Assembly (NCBI RefSeq): GCF_034087045.1
Contig: NZ_CP139247.1
Span: 1,178,001-1,242,000 of the forward strand
DNA length: 64,000 nucleotides
Reading direction: 5' to 3'
Origin: Chitinophaga sancti
GTDB taxonomy: Bacteria; Bacteroidota; Bacteroidia; Chitinophagales; Chitinophagaceae
In this document: positions 15,347 to 24,263 of the stretch, piece by piece
How the letters are laid out: each line of letters begins with the position of its first letter
How positions within the stretch are numbered: the stretch's first letter is position 1
The notes under the pieces: model-generated
Seen by the model: the letters and a program-made list of their open reading frames with translations, nothing else
Databases searched by the model: none
What the model was told of the DNA's origin: nothing
Translations under genes and position numbers: made by a program

Positions 15347-17008
15347 TTACTTTTTCTCTCCCATCAATACACCCGATACATTCCAGGCGCTGAAAGCAGT
15401 TCCTTCCCTCTTTCCTAATGGAATTGCTACTTTAAATTCATGTACGCCCGGCGCCAGATCTGGTAGAGGGATATAAACTGCCGGTGTCAGGCTACCCGGA
15501 CACCAGTTGGACCTGCTAAGGTCGGAAGATGATAACCCGTTTGAGAAATTGCCGGATGATGGATTCAGCAACCGGTAAGTACCGCAATCTGTTCTCCATG
15601 GCACAAAGTGATATACCCGCTTGCCATCTACAAATATTTCATTCAGCTTAGGCACGAATTCATCGCCGTTGCCCCAGCCGCCATGACCGGTAGTAATGTA
15701 ACGGAGCTGTAAGTTCTTTACACCTTCCGGAATATTTACTTTTACTGTCAGGGAATCATGGTCGAACATTGTACCATATTCCTGTCCTGCCATTTCCATC
15801 AGGTTAGTAGTGTTGAAAATCGGCTGTAAATAATCTGGTGTCTGTAATCCTCCATCATCGTCACCTTTAAAGTATTTCAGACGCAGACTTACAATATGGC
15901 CGCCTTTGTCATAGTTACCGATGAAAACACCTAACCAGACATCACCTTCCATCCTTGACTGCAGCTCTGTGATCTCCTGGCGGAACACCGCAGAATCAGC
16001 CCAGTTATAACCAGCTATCTGGCTTCTTTCATTATAATGATGAATGCCGAAAGGGGTAAAGAAGCGCAGCAGTTCCAGGGTAGGCTGGTAATCGTCAGTA
16101 GCAACTACACCCTGGTATTTCTCCTTATAAACTGGCAGGTCCTTCACGCCATTCTGCAGACCATTCAGGAAAGAACGCTGTTTATCCACAGGAATCATAA
16201 ATACCGAACCGGTACGGTCATAAGCATCCCCGTTGGAATACTGGGCCAGTTCTGCAAACAGCTGGCGACCGGGTTCATATTTAGGCAGTTTTACTTTTTT
16301 CAGGACCACGGTACCACCGGCATAATGATAGGTCACATCGCGCTGGTCCGCAGGGGGATTAGGTTTGTCAAATCCAAAGGAAACCTGTTCCTTACTGAAT
16401 ACCGGAATGGTGGTATAGCGACTATCAATCACTTCACGGGAATAGGTAGCCTGATCTACCAGGGTACCCATTGCTGTAGCGTCTGGCCAGTTCAGGTCTT
16501 TCGGATTGATTTTGCTTTTCTTTACCTCGGTGGCCACGACCTCCATTTCTCCGTTTCTCACAGTTCTCAGCACCAGTCCTAATCCAGGTGTAACACCTAA
16601 AGCCGGTGAACCCTTTACATTCAGGGCATTAGTATACCATACTTCCACTGTATTGGAGCGAATGATGACTTTGGCTTTTTTACAGAGGTAACCGGCTATG
16701 GTTGCTGTATCGGGCAACAGCTCCGGCTTTTCGTAATCTTCTATTTTCTTTTTGAAGGTGACAGCTCTGCCTTCCAGGCGTAACACCTGCATGGTTATGT
16801 TCTCTGTATAGTCGATGTATTGTTGTTCTTTTGCGGCAGCGTCTGTATCCTTTATCGCATGGGTCTTTTTACCATCAATAAATAAAGTGGAGGCGGCGTC
16901 TTTCATTTCTTCCCCATGATAGCGCACCTTGTAGTGAACTGTCAGGGCATTCTGAGCATGAATTTCTGCTGCAAACAGCAAACTGGCAGCTATAAAAAGA
17001 TATTTCAT
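15347..17008 (-). CDS. Secreted GLPGLI-like / peptide-N-glycosidase F-like fusion protein
   Basis: 553 residues with a signal peptide (residues 1-19, AEIHAQ). Residues 20-165 resemble the GLPGLI family of Bacteroidota secreted proteins (YTENITMQVLRL, GYLCKKAKVI, VWYTNAL, the LGVTPGLGLVL segment). Residues 200-545 match the two PNGase F jelly-roll domains: TGSVFMIP, LELLRFFTPFGIHHYNER, WADSAVFRQEITEL, WLGVFIGNYDKGGHIVSLRLKY and, near the end, WRTDCGTYRLLNPSSGNF. PNGase F removes N-glycans from glycoproteins; here it would act in the periplasm or outside the cell. The fusion is unusual to me. Confidence 0.82.
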   Translation of the reverse strand: MKYLFIAASLLFAAEIHAQNALTVHYKVRYHGEEMKDAASTLFIDGKKTHAIKDTDAAAKEQQYIDYTENITMQVLRLEGRAVTFKKKIEDYEKPELLPDTATIAGYLCKKAKVIIRSNTVEVWYTNALNVKGSPALGVTPGLGLVLRTVRNGEMEVVATEVKKSKINPKDLNWPDATAMGTLVDQATYSREVIDSRYTTIPVFSKEQVSFGFDKPNPPADQRDVTYHYAGGTVVLKKVKLPKYEPGRQLFAELAQYSNGDAYDRTGSVFMIPVDKQRSFLNGLQNGVKDLPVYKEKYQGVVATDDYQPTLELLRFFTPFGIHHYNERSQIAGYNWADSAVFRQEITELQSRMEGDVWLGVFIGNYDKGGHIVSLRLKYFKGDDDGGLQTPDYLQPIFNTTNLMEMAGQEYGTMFDHDSLTVKVNIPEGVKNLQLRYITTGHGGWGNGDEFVPKLNEIFVDGKRVYHFVPWRTDCGTYRLLNPSSGNFSNGLSSSDLSRSNWCPGSLTPAVYIPLPDLAPGVHEFKVAIPLGKREGTAFSAWNVSGVLMGEKK

Positions 17009-17067
17009 AAGTATGAGGCCTGATTTTGTAACAGTCGCAAGATAATGGCAAATAGGATAAATAAAAA

Positions 17068-17090
17068 AGCACAGTCAAAAAGACTGTGCT
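17068..17090 (-). terminator. Hairpin terminator of the Nfu gene
   Basis: Arms 17068-17076 and 17082-17090 (9 bp), 5-base loop. On the minus strand it is followed by a run of seven T residues. Confidence 0.85.
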
Positions 17091-17123
17091 CATTTTTAAC
17101 ACTATCATTCTCTCAACTATGGC

Positions 17124-17717
17124 TTATTCCGCTTCAGCTACCACTTCCTTCACTTCCGGGATCATGCGCTTCATCATGCCTTCGATACCGGCTTTCAGTG
17201 TGATCATGGAAGAAGGGCAACCTGAACATGAGCCTTGCAGCATCAGTTTCACCGTTCCATCTTCGTAGTCTTTGAACTGAATGGCACCGCCATCCATTTC
17301 AACTGCAGGCTTTACGTAGTTTTCAAGCAATTCTTTAATACGCTTTACCACATCAGTATCATCTGCACTTACTTCGTTTCCGGCTGCTGGTTTGTCAACG
17401 ATTTCGTCTTCGTTTACAACAGGGCGGTTATCTTCAAGATACTCTTTCAGAAAAGCTTTTATAGTAGGGATAATATCATTCCAATCAGTTTCAGGAGTTT
17501 TTGTCAGCGTGATGAAGTTCGCCATAATAAACACACCTCTGATGAACGGGAAGCTGAACAGCTCGGCCGCTAATGGAGATGGTTTTGCACTTGCTTCATC
17601 CGGGAAGTCGATATGCTTACCTGGGTACAGGAGCTTGTTAGCAACAAATTTCATGGTTTCCGGATTCGGCGTCATTTCCGTATATATGCTGATGATGGGA
17701 TTTCCTGTTTTAATCAT
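17124..17717 (-). CDS. NifU family Fe-S scaffold protein (Nfu)
   Basis: 197 residues. Residues 10-95 match the Nfu N-terminal domain (IYTEMTPNPETMKFVANK, then LAAELFSFPFIRGVFI). Residues 125-190 match the NifU C-terminal domain with the cluster-binding CSGCPSS (CxxC) motif after VEMDGGAIQF. This is the two-domain layout of mitochondrial NFU1 and Bacteroidota Nfu, which delivers 4Fe-4S clusters to client enzymes. Possible clients in this window are NadA and GltB/GltD. It has its own terminator before the PNGase-like gene. Confidence 0.93.
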   Translation of the reverse strand: MIKTGNPIISIYTEMTPNPETMKFVANKLLYPGKHIDFPDEASAKPSPLAAELFSFPFIRGVFIMANFITLTKTPETDWNDIIPTIKAFLKEYLEDNRPVVNEDEIVDKPAAGNEVSADDTDVVKRIKELLENYVKPAVEMDGGAIQFKDYEDGTVKLMLQGSCSGCPSSMITLKAGIEGMMKRMIPEVKEVVAEAE

Positions 17718-17930
17718 GGTATTCTAAACTTTTGATAGAACAAAGGTAACTACTTTCAACTAGAATCTGAGGGAATTCAGCCCTTTTAACTATTACTATT
17801 TTCAATAGGGATATAGACAAAATCATATCGGTAAATATCAAATTATCAACGTTCCAGAAATCTTTTTAAAAATATACATGGCACATTATTCTATATATTA
17901 ACTTTATGGGAAATAACGCCATCATTGAGT

Positions 17931-18383
17931 ATGCCCACTGTCAAAACCTTGCATGCACGCAAAAGAATAGCACTGATCGCACACGATCACAAGAAAGCTG
18001 AGCTCATAGAATGGGCCCTCTACAACAAAACCGTACTCTGCCGTCATGAACTTTACGCTACCGGCACCACAGGCAAGCTCATTGAAGAAAACCTCGACGT
18101 TCCTGTCCGAAAATTATTATCCGGCCCACTAGGTGGCGACCAGCAAATAGGCTCTATGATCGCCGAAGGCAAAATCGATGTCGTGATCTTTTTCTGGGAT
18201 CCCATGGAAGCACTTCCACATGATCCTGATATCAAAGCCCTGCTCCGCCTTGGTGTAGTATGGAATATCCCTATGGCCAGCAATCGTACCTCTGCAGACT
18301 TCCTGCTTACATCCCCTCTCATGCACCAGGAATATGAAGTACGCTTACCTGACTATTCACAATATCTGGGTAGAAAAGTTTAG
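17931..18383 (+). CDS. mgsA: Methylglyoxal synthase
   Basis: 150 residues from the ATG at 17931 (a TTG six bases earlier is less likely). The fold matches the MGS family: RIALIAHDHKKAELIEW, ATGTTGKLIEE (phosphate-binding loop), GPLGGDQQIG containing the catalytic aspartate, FFWDPMEALPHDPDIKALLRL and the ASNRTSADFL ending. It converts dihydroxyacetone phosphate to methylglyoxal, a glycolytic bypass under phosphate limitation. It is monocistronic. Confidence 0.97.
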   Translation: MPTVKTLHARKRIALIAHDHKKAELIEWALYNKTVLCRHELYATGTTGKLIEENLDVPVRKLLSGPLGGDQQIGSMIAEGKIDVVIFFWDPMEALPHDPDIKALLRLGVVWNIPMASNRTSADFLLTSPLMHQEYEVRLPDYSQYLGRKV

Positions 18384-18473
18384 TTATCATTTCGTCCTCA
18401 TCTGACCTTATCTTTTTAATAATCTGTCTTTCTTAGAAAGATCGGCACCGTTTGTGCTGCAAAGTACTCCTTA

Positions 18474-18485
18474 CTAACTAGTTAG
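18474..18485. promoter_or_regulatory. 12-bp perfect palindrome CTAACTAGTTAG
   Basis: Lies 78 bases before the start of the GHL10 gene in the mgsA-GHL10 gap. It is a possible operator; no known site is recognised. Confidence 0.25.
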
Positions 18486-18562
18486 GTGTTTTCACTCACC
18501 TTGCTGGAGAGTAATCAGGTTTCCTTATTTTCGCAATTTTTCAGGTCTTAACGTATTGTAGA

Positions 18563-20107
18563 ATGGTGAAACACTTATTCGTGGCTGCTTTCCTCCTGAC
18601 AGGCTTTTTTAAACAGGTCCAGGCACAGCTGCCACCCAAACGGGAATTAAGAGCCGTATGGATAGCAACAGTAGAAAATATTGATTGGCCTTCCCGTAGA
18701 GGGTTACCTGTTGAACAACAGAAACAGGAATTTATCAACCTTCTCAATACACAGCAGCGTAATGGCATGAATGCCGTGGTGGTACAAATCCGCCCGGTAG
18801 CAGATGCTTTTTATGCATCTCCCTTTGAACCCTGGTCGGAATACCTGACTGGTACACAGGGGCAGGCGCCAAATCCTTATTATGATCCACTTCAGTTTAT
18901 GATTGAAGAGACGCATAAAAGGGGCATGGAATTCCATGCCTGGCTCAATCCGTATCGTGCGGTATTCAATGCCAGTCGTAACAATGTAACACCGAACCAC
19001 ATTTCCAGGATGCGGCCACAGTGGTTCCTCACTTATGATAACAAGAAGTACTTTGACCCGGGTATACCAGAGGTGCGTGAATATGTCACCCAGATCATCC
19101 GCGACGTAGTACGCCGTTATGATATAGATGCCATTCATTTTGACGATTACTTTTATCCATACCGTGTACCGGGCAAGGAATTTCCAGACAATGCTTCGTA
19201 CCGCCAGCATGGACAGGGAATGGAAAAAGACGATTGGCGCAGGTACAATGTAGACACCATCATCCATATGGTAAGCATTGCCATCAAGCAGGAGAAAGCA
19301 TGGGTGAAGTTTGGGATTAGTCCATTCGGCATCTGGAGAAATAAAAGCAAAGATCCGGATGGGTCTTACACAAGTGGTACTACTAATTATGATGACTTGT
19401 ATGCGGATGTACTGAAATGGTTAAAGAACGGATGGATAGACTATGTGGCGCCGCAACTATATTGGGAAAGAGGTTTCAGGGTGGCAGACTATGAGCTGTT
19501 GCTGAACTGGTGGGCACAGCATGCCTATGGCCGTCATTTGTATATCGGGCATGGGGTGTACCGGATCAATAGTAATGCGGCGTGGAGTAACCCGAATGAA
19601 TTACCGGTGCAGATTACCGAGTCCCGAACCCTCAATACGGTACAGGGAAATGTTTATTATAGCGCCAAATCATTCAACGGTAATCCAAGAGGGATAGAAG
19701 ATAGTTTACGGAATCACTTCTATCATTATCCGGCGTTACGACCTACTATGCCATGGCTGGATTTCAGAGCACCGGAGTCCCCATATTTTGCAGATGCTTT
19801 TGAAAGGTCGAATGGATTGCATTTGCATTGGGTGGATGGAGATACGACCAATCGAACTACGCAATATGTGTTATATCGTTTTGAAGGACGCGGGGTGATC
19901 AATCTGAATGATCCGGAGAAGATCCTGGCGATACTAACACAGAGCTCAGATCCGCAGTATGTAGATAGTACTTATGAGAAAGGAAAGGAGTATACTTATG
20001 TGCTGACATCCCTGGATAGGTTGCAGAATGAGAGTCTGGCAAGTGATCCAATGTATATAAGAATAGTAAAAGGGAAGGCGAGGTTCTACTTCGATCCTGA
20101 ACCATAA
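18563..20107 (+). CDS. Secreted glycoside hydrolase-like protein (GHL10, YngK/DUF187 type)
   Basis: 514 residues with a signal peptide (about 1-20, ending VQAQ). The GHL10 TIM-barrel (PF02638) runs from about 25 to 340: ELRAVWIATVENIDWPS at the start, NAVVVQIRPVADAFY, FHAWLNPYRA, FDPGIPEVREYV, IDAIHFDDYFYPY, and VAPQLYWE. A C-terminal fibronectin-like region follows (about 400-500). Family members act on bacterial cell-wall or polysaccharide substrates; some act on denuded peptidoglycan. Promoter candidate TATTTTCG lies at about 18527. Confidence 0.88.
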   Translation: MVKHLFVAAFLLTGFFKQVQAQLPPKRELRAVWIATVENIDWPSRRGLPVEQQKQEFINLLNTQQRNGMNAVVVQIRPVADAFYASPFEPWSEYLTGTQGQAPNPYYDPLQFMIEETHKRGMEFHAWLNPYRAVFNASRNNVTPNHISRMRPQWFLTYDNKKYFDPGIPEVREYVTQIIRDVVRRYDIDAIHFDDYFYPYRVPGKEFPDNASYRQHGQGMEKDDWRRYNVDTIIHMVSIAIKQEKAWVKFGISPFGIWRNKSKDPDGSYTSGTTNYDDLYADVLKWLKNGWIDYVAPQLYWERGFRVADYELLLNWWAQHAYGRHLYIGHGVYRINSNAAWSNPNELPVQITESRTLNTVQGNVYYSAKSFNGNPRGIEDSLRNHFYHYPALRPTMPWLDFRAPESPYFADAFERSNGLHLHWVDGDTTNRTTQYVLYRFEGRGVINLNDPEKILAILTQSSDPQYVDSTYEKGKEYTYVLTSLDRLQNESLASDPMYIRIVKGKARFYFDPEP

Positions 20108-20112
20108 TAAAA

Positions 20113-20147
20113 GGCAGAAGGTGCCGCCAGTGGTGGCACCTTCTGCC
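20113..20147 (+). terminator. Hairpin terminator after the GHL10 gene
   Basis: Arms 20113-20125 and 20135-20147 (13 bp perfect), 9-base loop. Confidence 0.75.
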
Positions 20148-20150
20148 CAT

Positions 20151-20191
20151 GCAAAAAAAATCCGCTGCCAGAGGCAGCGGATTTTTTTTGC
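20151..20191. terminator. Bidirectional 19-bp hairpin with A8/T8 flanks
   Basis: Arms 20151-20169 and 20173-20191 pair perfectly round an AGA loop. An A8 run on one side and T8 on the other give a U tract in both directions, so it can end both the GHL10 gene and pafA transcripts. Confidence 0.9.
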
Positions 20192-20210
20192 GATTCAATT
20201 ACTTATCCAT

Positions 20211-21863
20211 TTATTTATAAACTTCCATCACAGCTCTTCCCACACAACCACTCGGCATCTGTATCTTCAACATTGCCGCTACCGTCGCTGCTATATCAGT
20301 CATACTCGTCTTCTCATTGGTATACCCATGCTTTACATGCCAACCCATAAACACCATTGGAATATGCGTGTCATAAGGCGCCCATGTACCATGCGTCGTA
20401 CCTTTCAGACTACCTTCATACCATCCTGGATCAGGAATCATAATCACCGCACCATCGCGTTTAGGATAATATCCATTCACCGCCATTTGCTTAATTGGCT
20501 CAGGCAATGCGCTGTTTCCAATGTTGTCCAGATCTGCGGCAAACTGAATACCCGGCACTGTCTGCAGGAAGTACACTGCTTCTTTTTTCACTACATCATA
20601 ATCCAGCTTCGCTGCTTTGATCCTTTTTAAATCAAAGTCAACATGGTAGTTATTGGTATTCGCTACCAGGCTATCTACACCAAACACTCCTTTCAGATCG
20701 GTATTCAGACCAGCGATGATTGTTTTGTCATTCACCAGACCAGAAGGAATATCATGTTCTTTCAGGAAACCTACAGAGTGAGATGCTCCGTGATCTGCTG
20801 TGAGGAACACCAGGTAATTTCCCTTACCAACTTTCTGATCGAGGAAGGTAAAGAACGCTGACAGATCTTTGTCCAGGCGCAGATAAGTATCTTCTACCTC
20901 GATAGAGTTAGGCCCAAACTGGTGACCTACATAATCAGTAGAAGCACAGTTGATAGTGAGGAAGTCTGTCACCGGACCGCTACCCATGTTATATCCGTTC
21001 ACAGCGGCTTTTGCAAAATCCAGTGTGAGGGTATTACCATTTGGTGTGGAACGCAGGCTACCTTTGCTTAATTTATAAATAGCAGGCAGATCGTGTGGAA
21101 ACTTAGGTGCGGTTTCGCCTTTGTAAGTATTTTCCCAGGTCACATCGTCCTCGGAACTTTGTACATATGTGTTGATAGGGTAGAGGGTCTCCCATGGTTT
21201 GGCCATCAGTGCAGCCGGTTCGTTTTTAGCATTGAACTGTTTTACCCATTCCGGTAATTCTTTCATGTAATAACTGCTGGTCACAAAAGATGCATTACTG
21301 TCATCCAGCCAGAAAGCGCCGTTTGCGATATGGCCGGCAGGTAGTATAGAAGCACGGTCTTTCAGGGATACGCCTACTACTTTAGAGCGGAAGTTAGTTG
21401 CCTGTCGCAGTTCATCCGTGATGGTGGAAGCCAGCAGACTGCGTGGAGACATTTTACCGGCGTCGGTAGTAGTACCCACAGGTGTCACGGTGGAATCTTC
21501 GGTACAATAGAATTCTCTGCCGGTGGCCTGGTCGGTCCAGCCATTGCCTGTAATACCATGGATAGCGGGTACGGACCCGGTGAAAATGGTGCTGTGCCCT
21601 ACAGCGGTGTAGGAGGGCAGGTGGGTAATGAATGCGTTTTCACATGTAAATCCTTCACCTAACAGTCTTTTGAAACCACCGGTTCCGTAGCGGTCAGCAT
21701 AACGGTACAGGTAGTCCCAGCGCATCTGGTCTACGACGATACCAACTACCAACTTAGGGCGGGCGACTGCTGGTTGGGTCTGTGCCATTACAGTATCTTT
21801 CTGGCCGAAGGTACTGGCGAGTACCACCACCAGGGCGGATAATGTTTTTTTCATATTGGTCAT
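20211..21863 (-). CDS. pafA: PafA-type alkaline phosphatase
   Basis: 550 residues; signal peptide in about the first 28 (ending VMAQ). It has the PafA/NPP active-site layout: metal-binding VGIVVDQMRWDYLYRY, nucleophile Thr in LPSYTAVGHSTIFTG, Asn in ITGNGW, and the KxR pair in VSLKDRASIL that marks PafA phosphomonoesterases and separates them from diesterases. Late metal ligands lie in STDYVGHQFGP, TADHGASHSVG and GTHGTWAPYDTHIP. It releases phosphate from monoesters in the periplasm and is calcium- and phosphate-independent in characterised Bacteroidota. Confidence 0.92.
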   Translation of the reverse strand: MTNMKKTLSALVVVLASTFGQKDTVMAQTQPAVARPKLVVGIVVDQMRWDYLYRYADRYGTGGFKRLLGEGFTCENAFITHLPSYTAVGHSTIFTGSVPAIHGITGNGWTDQATGREFYCTEDSTVTPVGTTTDAGKMSPRSLLASTITDELRQATNFRSKVVGVSLKDRASILPAGHIANGAFWLDDSNASFVTSSYYMKELPEWVKQFNAKNEPAALMAKPWETLYPINTYVQSSEDDVTWENTYKGETAPKFPHDLPAIYKLSKGSLRSTPNGNTLTLDFAKAAVNGYNMGSGPVTDFLTINCASTDYVGHQFGPNSIEVEDTYLRLDKDLSAFFTFLDQKVGKGNYLVFLTADHGASHSVGFLKEHDIPSGLVNDKTIIAGLNTDLKGVFGVDSLVANTNNYHVDFDLKRIKAAKLDYDVVKKEAVYFLQTVPGIQFAADLDNIGNSALPEPIKQMAVNGYYPKRDGAVIMIPDPGWYEGSLKGTTHGTWAPYDTHIPMVFMGWHVKHGYTNEKTSMTDIAATVAAMLKIQMPSGCVGRAVMEVYK

Positions 21864-21933
21864 AATATTGATAATTTCCTGATTGTCATCCGCAAAGATG
21901 TGTATTAATTAGGATAAACAAACTCCATTCATC

Positions 21934-21972
21934 AAATGAACAAGGCGATCTAAAAGATCGCCTTGTTCATTT
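21934..21972 (-). terminator. 18-bp perfect hairpin downstream of the GDPD gene
   Basis: Arms 21934-21951 and 21955-21972, 3-base loop. It lies between the GDPD stop and the pafA start on the same strand and isolates the two transcripts. Confidence 0.8.
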
Positions 21973-22007
21973 AAATTTAAGCGAATGAAGACCGCCTCAT
22001 AAATTGG

Positions 22008-22919
22008 TTATATCTTATTTATCCTATCCGGATAATCCGTAATAATTCCATCTACTCCCATCGCCTTCAACCTTTTCATATCCTCCAGATCCTCCACGGT
22101 CCAGGGCACTACCTTCATACCTTTACTATGGCAATAATCCAGCAATTCCTTCGTCACCAAAGAAAAATGTGGGTTATAGAACGTAGGCAGAAAACCCAAG
22201 CCTTCCAGCTGCTGGTAAAAAGATACATTCTTATCGCCGGTCAGGAATCCCAGGGTCACTTTTGGATGTAACCTGTGCAGCACCTGCAAAGGACGCATAT
22301 CAAAAGACTGGATCAGCAGTCTGTGTTTTAGTTTTTTCAGCTGTTTTACCTGCATCAGTTTTTCCACATATTCTTCCGGGGCTGGTTGTTCCTTGCCATC
22401 CGTTTTTTCAGAAGATTTGATTTCCAGTAAATAATATACCGGCGGCTTGTGGTGTTTTTCATTATACGCTTCGACAGAATCAATCATTTCAGACAGCAAT
22501 GGAGCATATGTCCTCATTCTTTGCTGTTGTGGAAACTTAGGATAGGGCTTTTCACCTATTCTGAAAGCCCTGATCTCACTATAATTCATCTGGTAGAAAA
22601 TATATTTTCCTCTTTCGCTGGGCTGAATCTCGCTACCATCGGGCCGGGTCGTATATGCCGGGTCAAAAGAGGCATCGTGGTACACCACTACTTGTCCGTC
22701 TTTTGTAATATGCACATCAAACTCCAGGGTATTCGCTCCATCTTCAATGGCATGGATCATGGCAGGAATTGTATTTTCAGGCATCATTCCCCTTGTTCCC
22801 CTATGTCCTACCTTTAAAAACGTCGGCAAAGGTACAGCAGCCATCACAGCGGGCAACAGGGCTACTACCAACAACAATTTTTGTAAAGATCTCATCTTAT
22901 TCATTGGATTTAATAACAT
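22008..22919 (-). CDS. Secreted glycerophosphodiester phosphodiesterase
   Basis: 303 residues; a second in-frame ATG at 22904 gives a tighter signal peptide (KLLLVVALLPAVMAA). The GDPD TIM barrel is clear: HRGTRGMMPENTIPA with catalytic His/Glu, LEFDVHITKDGQVVVYHDASFD with the second metal pair and His, then YYLLEIKS, LLIQSFD and the terminal VPWTVEDLEDMKRLKAMGVDGIITDYPD. It hydrolyses glycerophosphodiesters to glycerol-3-phosphate and an alcohol. Proximity to pafA suggests shared use in phosphate scavenging, although the hairpin separates the transcripts. Confidence 0.93.
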   Translation of the reverse strand: MLLNPMNKMRSLQKLLLVVALLPAVMAAVPLPTFLKVGHRGTRGMMPENTIPAMIHAIEDGANTLEFDVHITKDGQVVVYHDASFDPAYTTRPDGSEIQPSERGKYIFYQMNYSEIRAFRIGEKPYPKFPQQQRMRTYAPLLSEMIDSVEAYNEKHHKPPVYYLLEIKSSEKTDGKEQPAPEEYVEKLMQVKQLKKLKHRLLIQSFDMRPLQVLHRLHPKVTLGFLTGDKNVSFYQQLEGLGFLPTFYNPHFSLVTKELLDYCHSKGMKVVPWTVEDLEDMKRLKAMGVDGIITDYPDRINKI

Positions 22920-22991
22920 TCTCTTTTCAAATCTTTCTTTTTATTTCGCCCTTTCTGGTAGTCCACTTTCGTTTTGACTTTCTATTCAGTG

Positions 22992-23025
22992 GTTGAAAAT
23001 AATATTTTGTTAACTAGTTTTCAAC
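22992..23025. promoter_or_regulatory. Dyad GTTGAAAA-N18-TTTTCAAC between divergent GDPD and DeoR genes
   Basis: Perfect 8-bp inverted repeat (22992-22999, 23018-23025) in the intergenic region of the divergent pair, a plausible DeoR operator. No experimental site is known to me. Confidence 0.3.
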
Positions 23026-23120
23026 ATACTATACACCAAAACTGCTTTTATACATCAAAAAGCGCACTTTTTCATAATATTTTTTTCCGTTTACATGTGT
23101 TAAATTCAACAACATGAAAG

Positions 23121-23128
23121 TAATTTTG
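23121..23128 (+). promoter_or_regulatory. -7 promoter element TAATTTTG for the DeoR gene
   Basis: Exact TAnnTTTG match, 33 bases before the ATG. Confidence 0.6.
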
Positions 23129-23161
23129 TAACCAATTGAAGCAACAAAATCTTTTGCGCAT

Positions 23162-23932
23162 ATGTCAATGATAAATATCGCTGAGCGACATAAATATATA
23201 TTAGACCGGTTAGCGGAAAAAGGATATGTAAATGTAATAGACCTGTGCAAAGAGCTTGATGTATCTGGAGTAACTATCCGGAAAGACCTCAAGTTACTGG
23301 AAGACAAGGCCTTACTGTTCCGTTCGCACGGCGGCGCAACAGTCAATAATCCTTATATCAATGACAAGCCTGTAAATGAAAAAGAAAAACTGCGCCGGGA
23401 TGAGAAGAATCTCATCGGTGCAGCTGCGGCTACCCTCATCGCACATAATGATGCGATAATTATTTCTTCTGGCACAACCGCCCTGGCCCTGGCCAGGAAT
23501 ATTCACCCCAAAGGCCATCTCACCGTCATCACTCCCGCACTCAACGTAGCACAGGAACTGCTACGCTATCCGGAAATAGAAGTATTGCAACTGGGAGGCA
23601 TAGTCCGCAACAGTTCATCTTCTGTAACGGGTAACTATGCCGAACGCATCCTCGCCGATTTCTCCTGCAGTAAACTGTTCCTCGGCCTCGAAGGCATAGA
23701 CATTGAATTCGGGCTTACAACTACAAATTTAATGGAAGCACAGCTAAATCAGCGCATGGTGGCTGCTGCACAAAAAACAATTGTCATTGCCGATTCGTCC
23801 AAATTCGGTAGAAGAGGGTTTGGTAAAATTTGTGGTCTGGAAGATATCGATGAAATTATCACCGATAGTGGCATCTCAGCACATATAGTAAAAGCCGTAG
23901 AAGAGATGGGAATCAATGTGACTATCGTATAG
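23162..23932 (+). CDS. DeoR/GlpR family transcriptional regulator
   Basis: 256 residues. The N-terminal winged HTH has the DeoR signature: ERHKYILDRLAEKGYVNVIDLCKELDVSGVTIRKDLKLLEDK, followed by LLFRSHGGA, given here in parts. The C-terminal sugar-phosphate sensor domain (DeoRC, about residues 75-235) includes IIISSGTTALALAR, VITPALNVAQEL and KLFLGLEGID. It probably represses a sugar or glycerol-phosphate pathway. The divergent neighbour is a GDPD releasing glycerol-3-phosphate, so GlpR-like sensing is a reasonable guess only. Confidence 0.9.
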   Translation: MSMINIAERHKYILDRLAEKGYVNVIDLCKELDVSGVTIRKDLKLLEDKALLFRSHGGATVNNPYINDKPVNEKEKLRRDEKNLIGAAAATLIAHNDAIIISSGTTALALARNIHPKGHLTVITPALNVAQELLRYPEIEVLQLGGIVRNSSSSVTGNYAERILADFSCSKLFLGLEGIDIEFGLTTTNLMEAQLNQRMVAAAQKTIVIADSSKFGRRGFGKICGLEDIDEIITDSGISAHIVKAVEEMGINVTIV

Positions 23933-24263
23933 TCCGGATCACCCACTTAATAATTATATAACCCCATTTTATTGGTTGCTATAGCAACCAGTGCGGATTT
24001 CCCATGCATACATTAAACTAATTTCCAACACGATCTACTCCTCTAAGGGTAAAATAAGTACACTTTTACCACTCACTCTTATTATATTCTAACAAATGCC
24101 TATACTTTTTTAATCTTTTCTAAATTTTTAGTGTTATAAGAAGGTTTTAATAAAAAATACCGGCATCCTTTAGTATCTTTATACCGTTCCCGAAACAATT
24201 ACGGTACCTCCACCGCGCCCTGAGAAGGGTGAAGTGTGTGCCAAGGTCAAAAAATCTAAACGA
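23933..24263. other. Intergenic region before gltB with an 18-bp palindrome
   Basis: 331 bases, AT-rich. It contains the perfect palindrome TGGTTGCTATAGCAACCA at 23973-23990 (terminator stem without loop, or operator) and a near -7 match TATCTTTA at 24174-24181 that may drive gltB. No gene seen. Confidence 0.5.

Noticed and set aside
24234..24263. GTG start for gltB
   Set aside because: The ATG at 24264 leaves a 17-residue propeptide before the catalytic cysteine region, in line with the family; the GTG adds a lysine-rich stretch of no known role.
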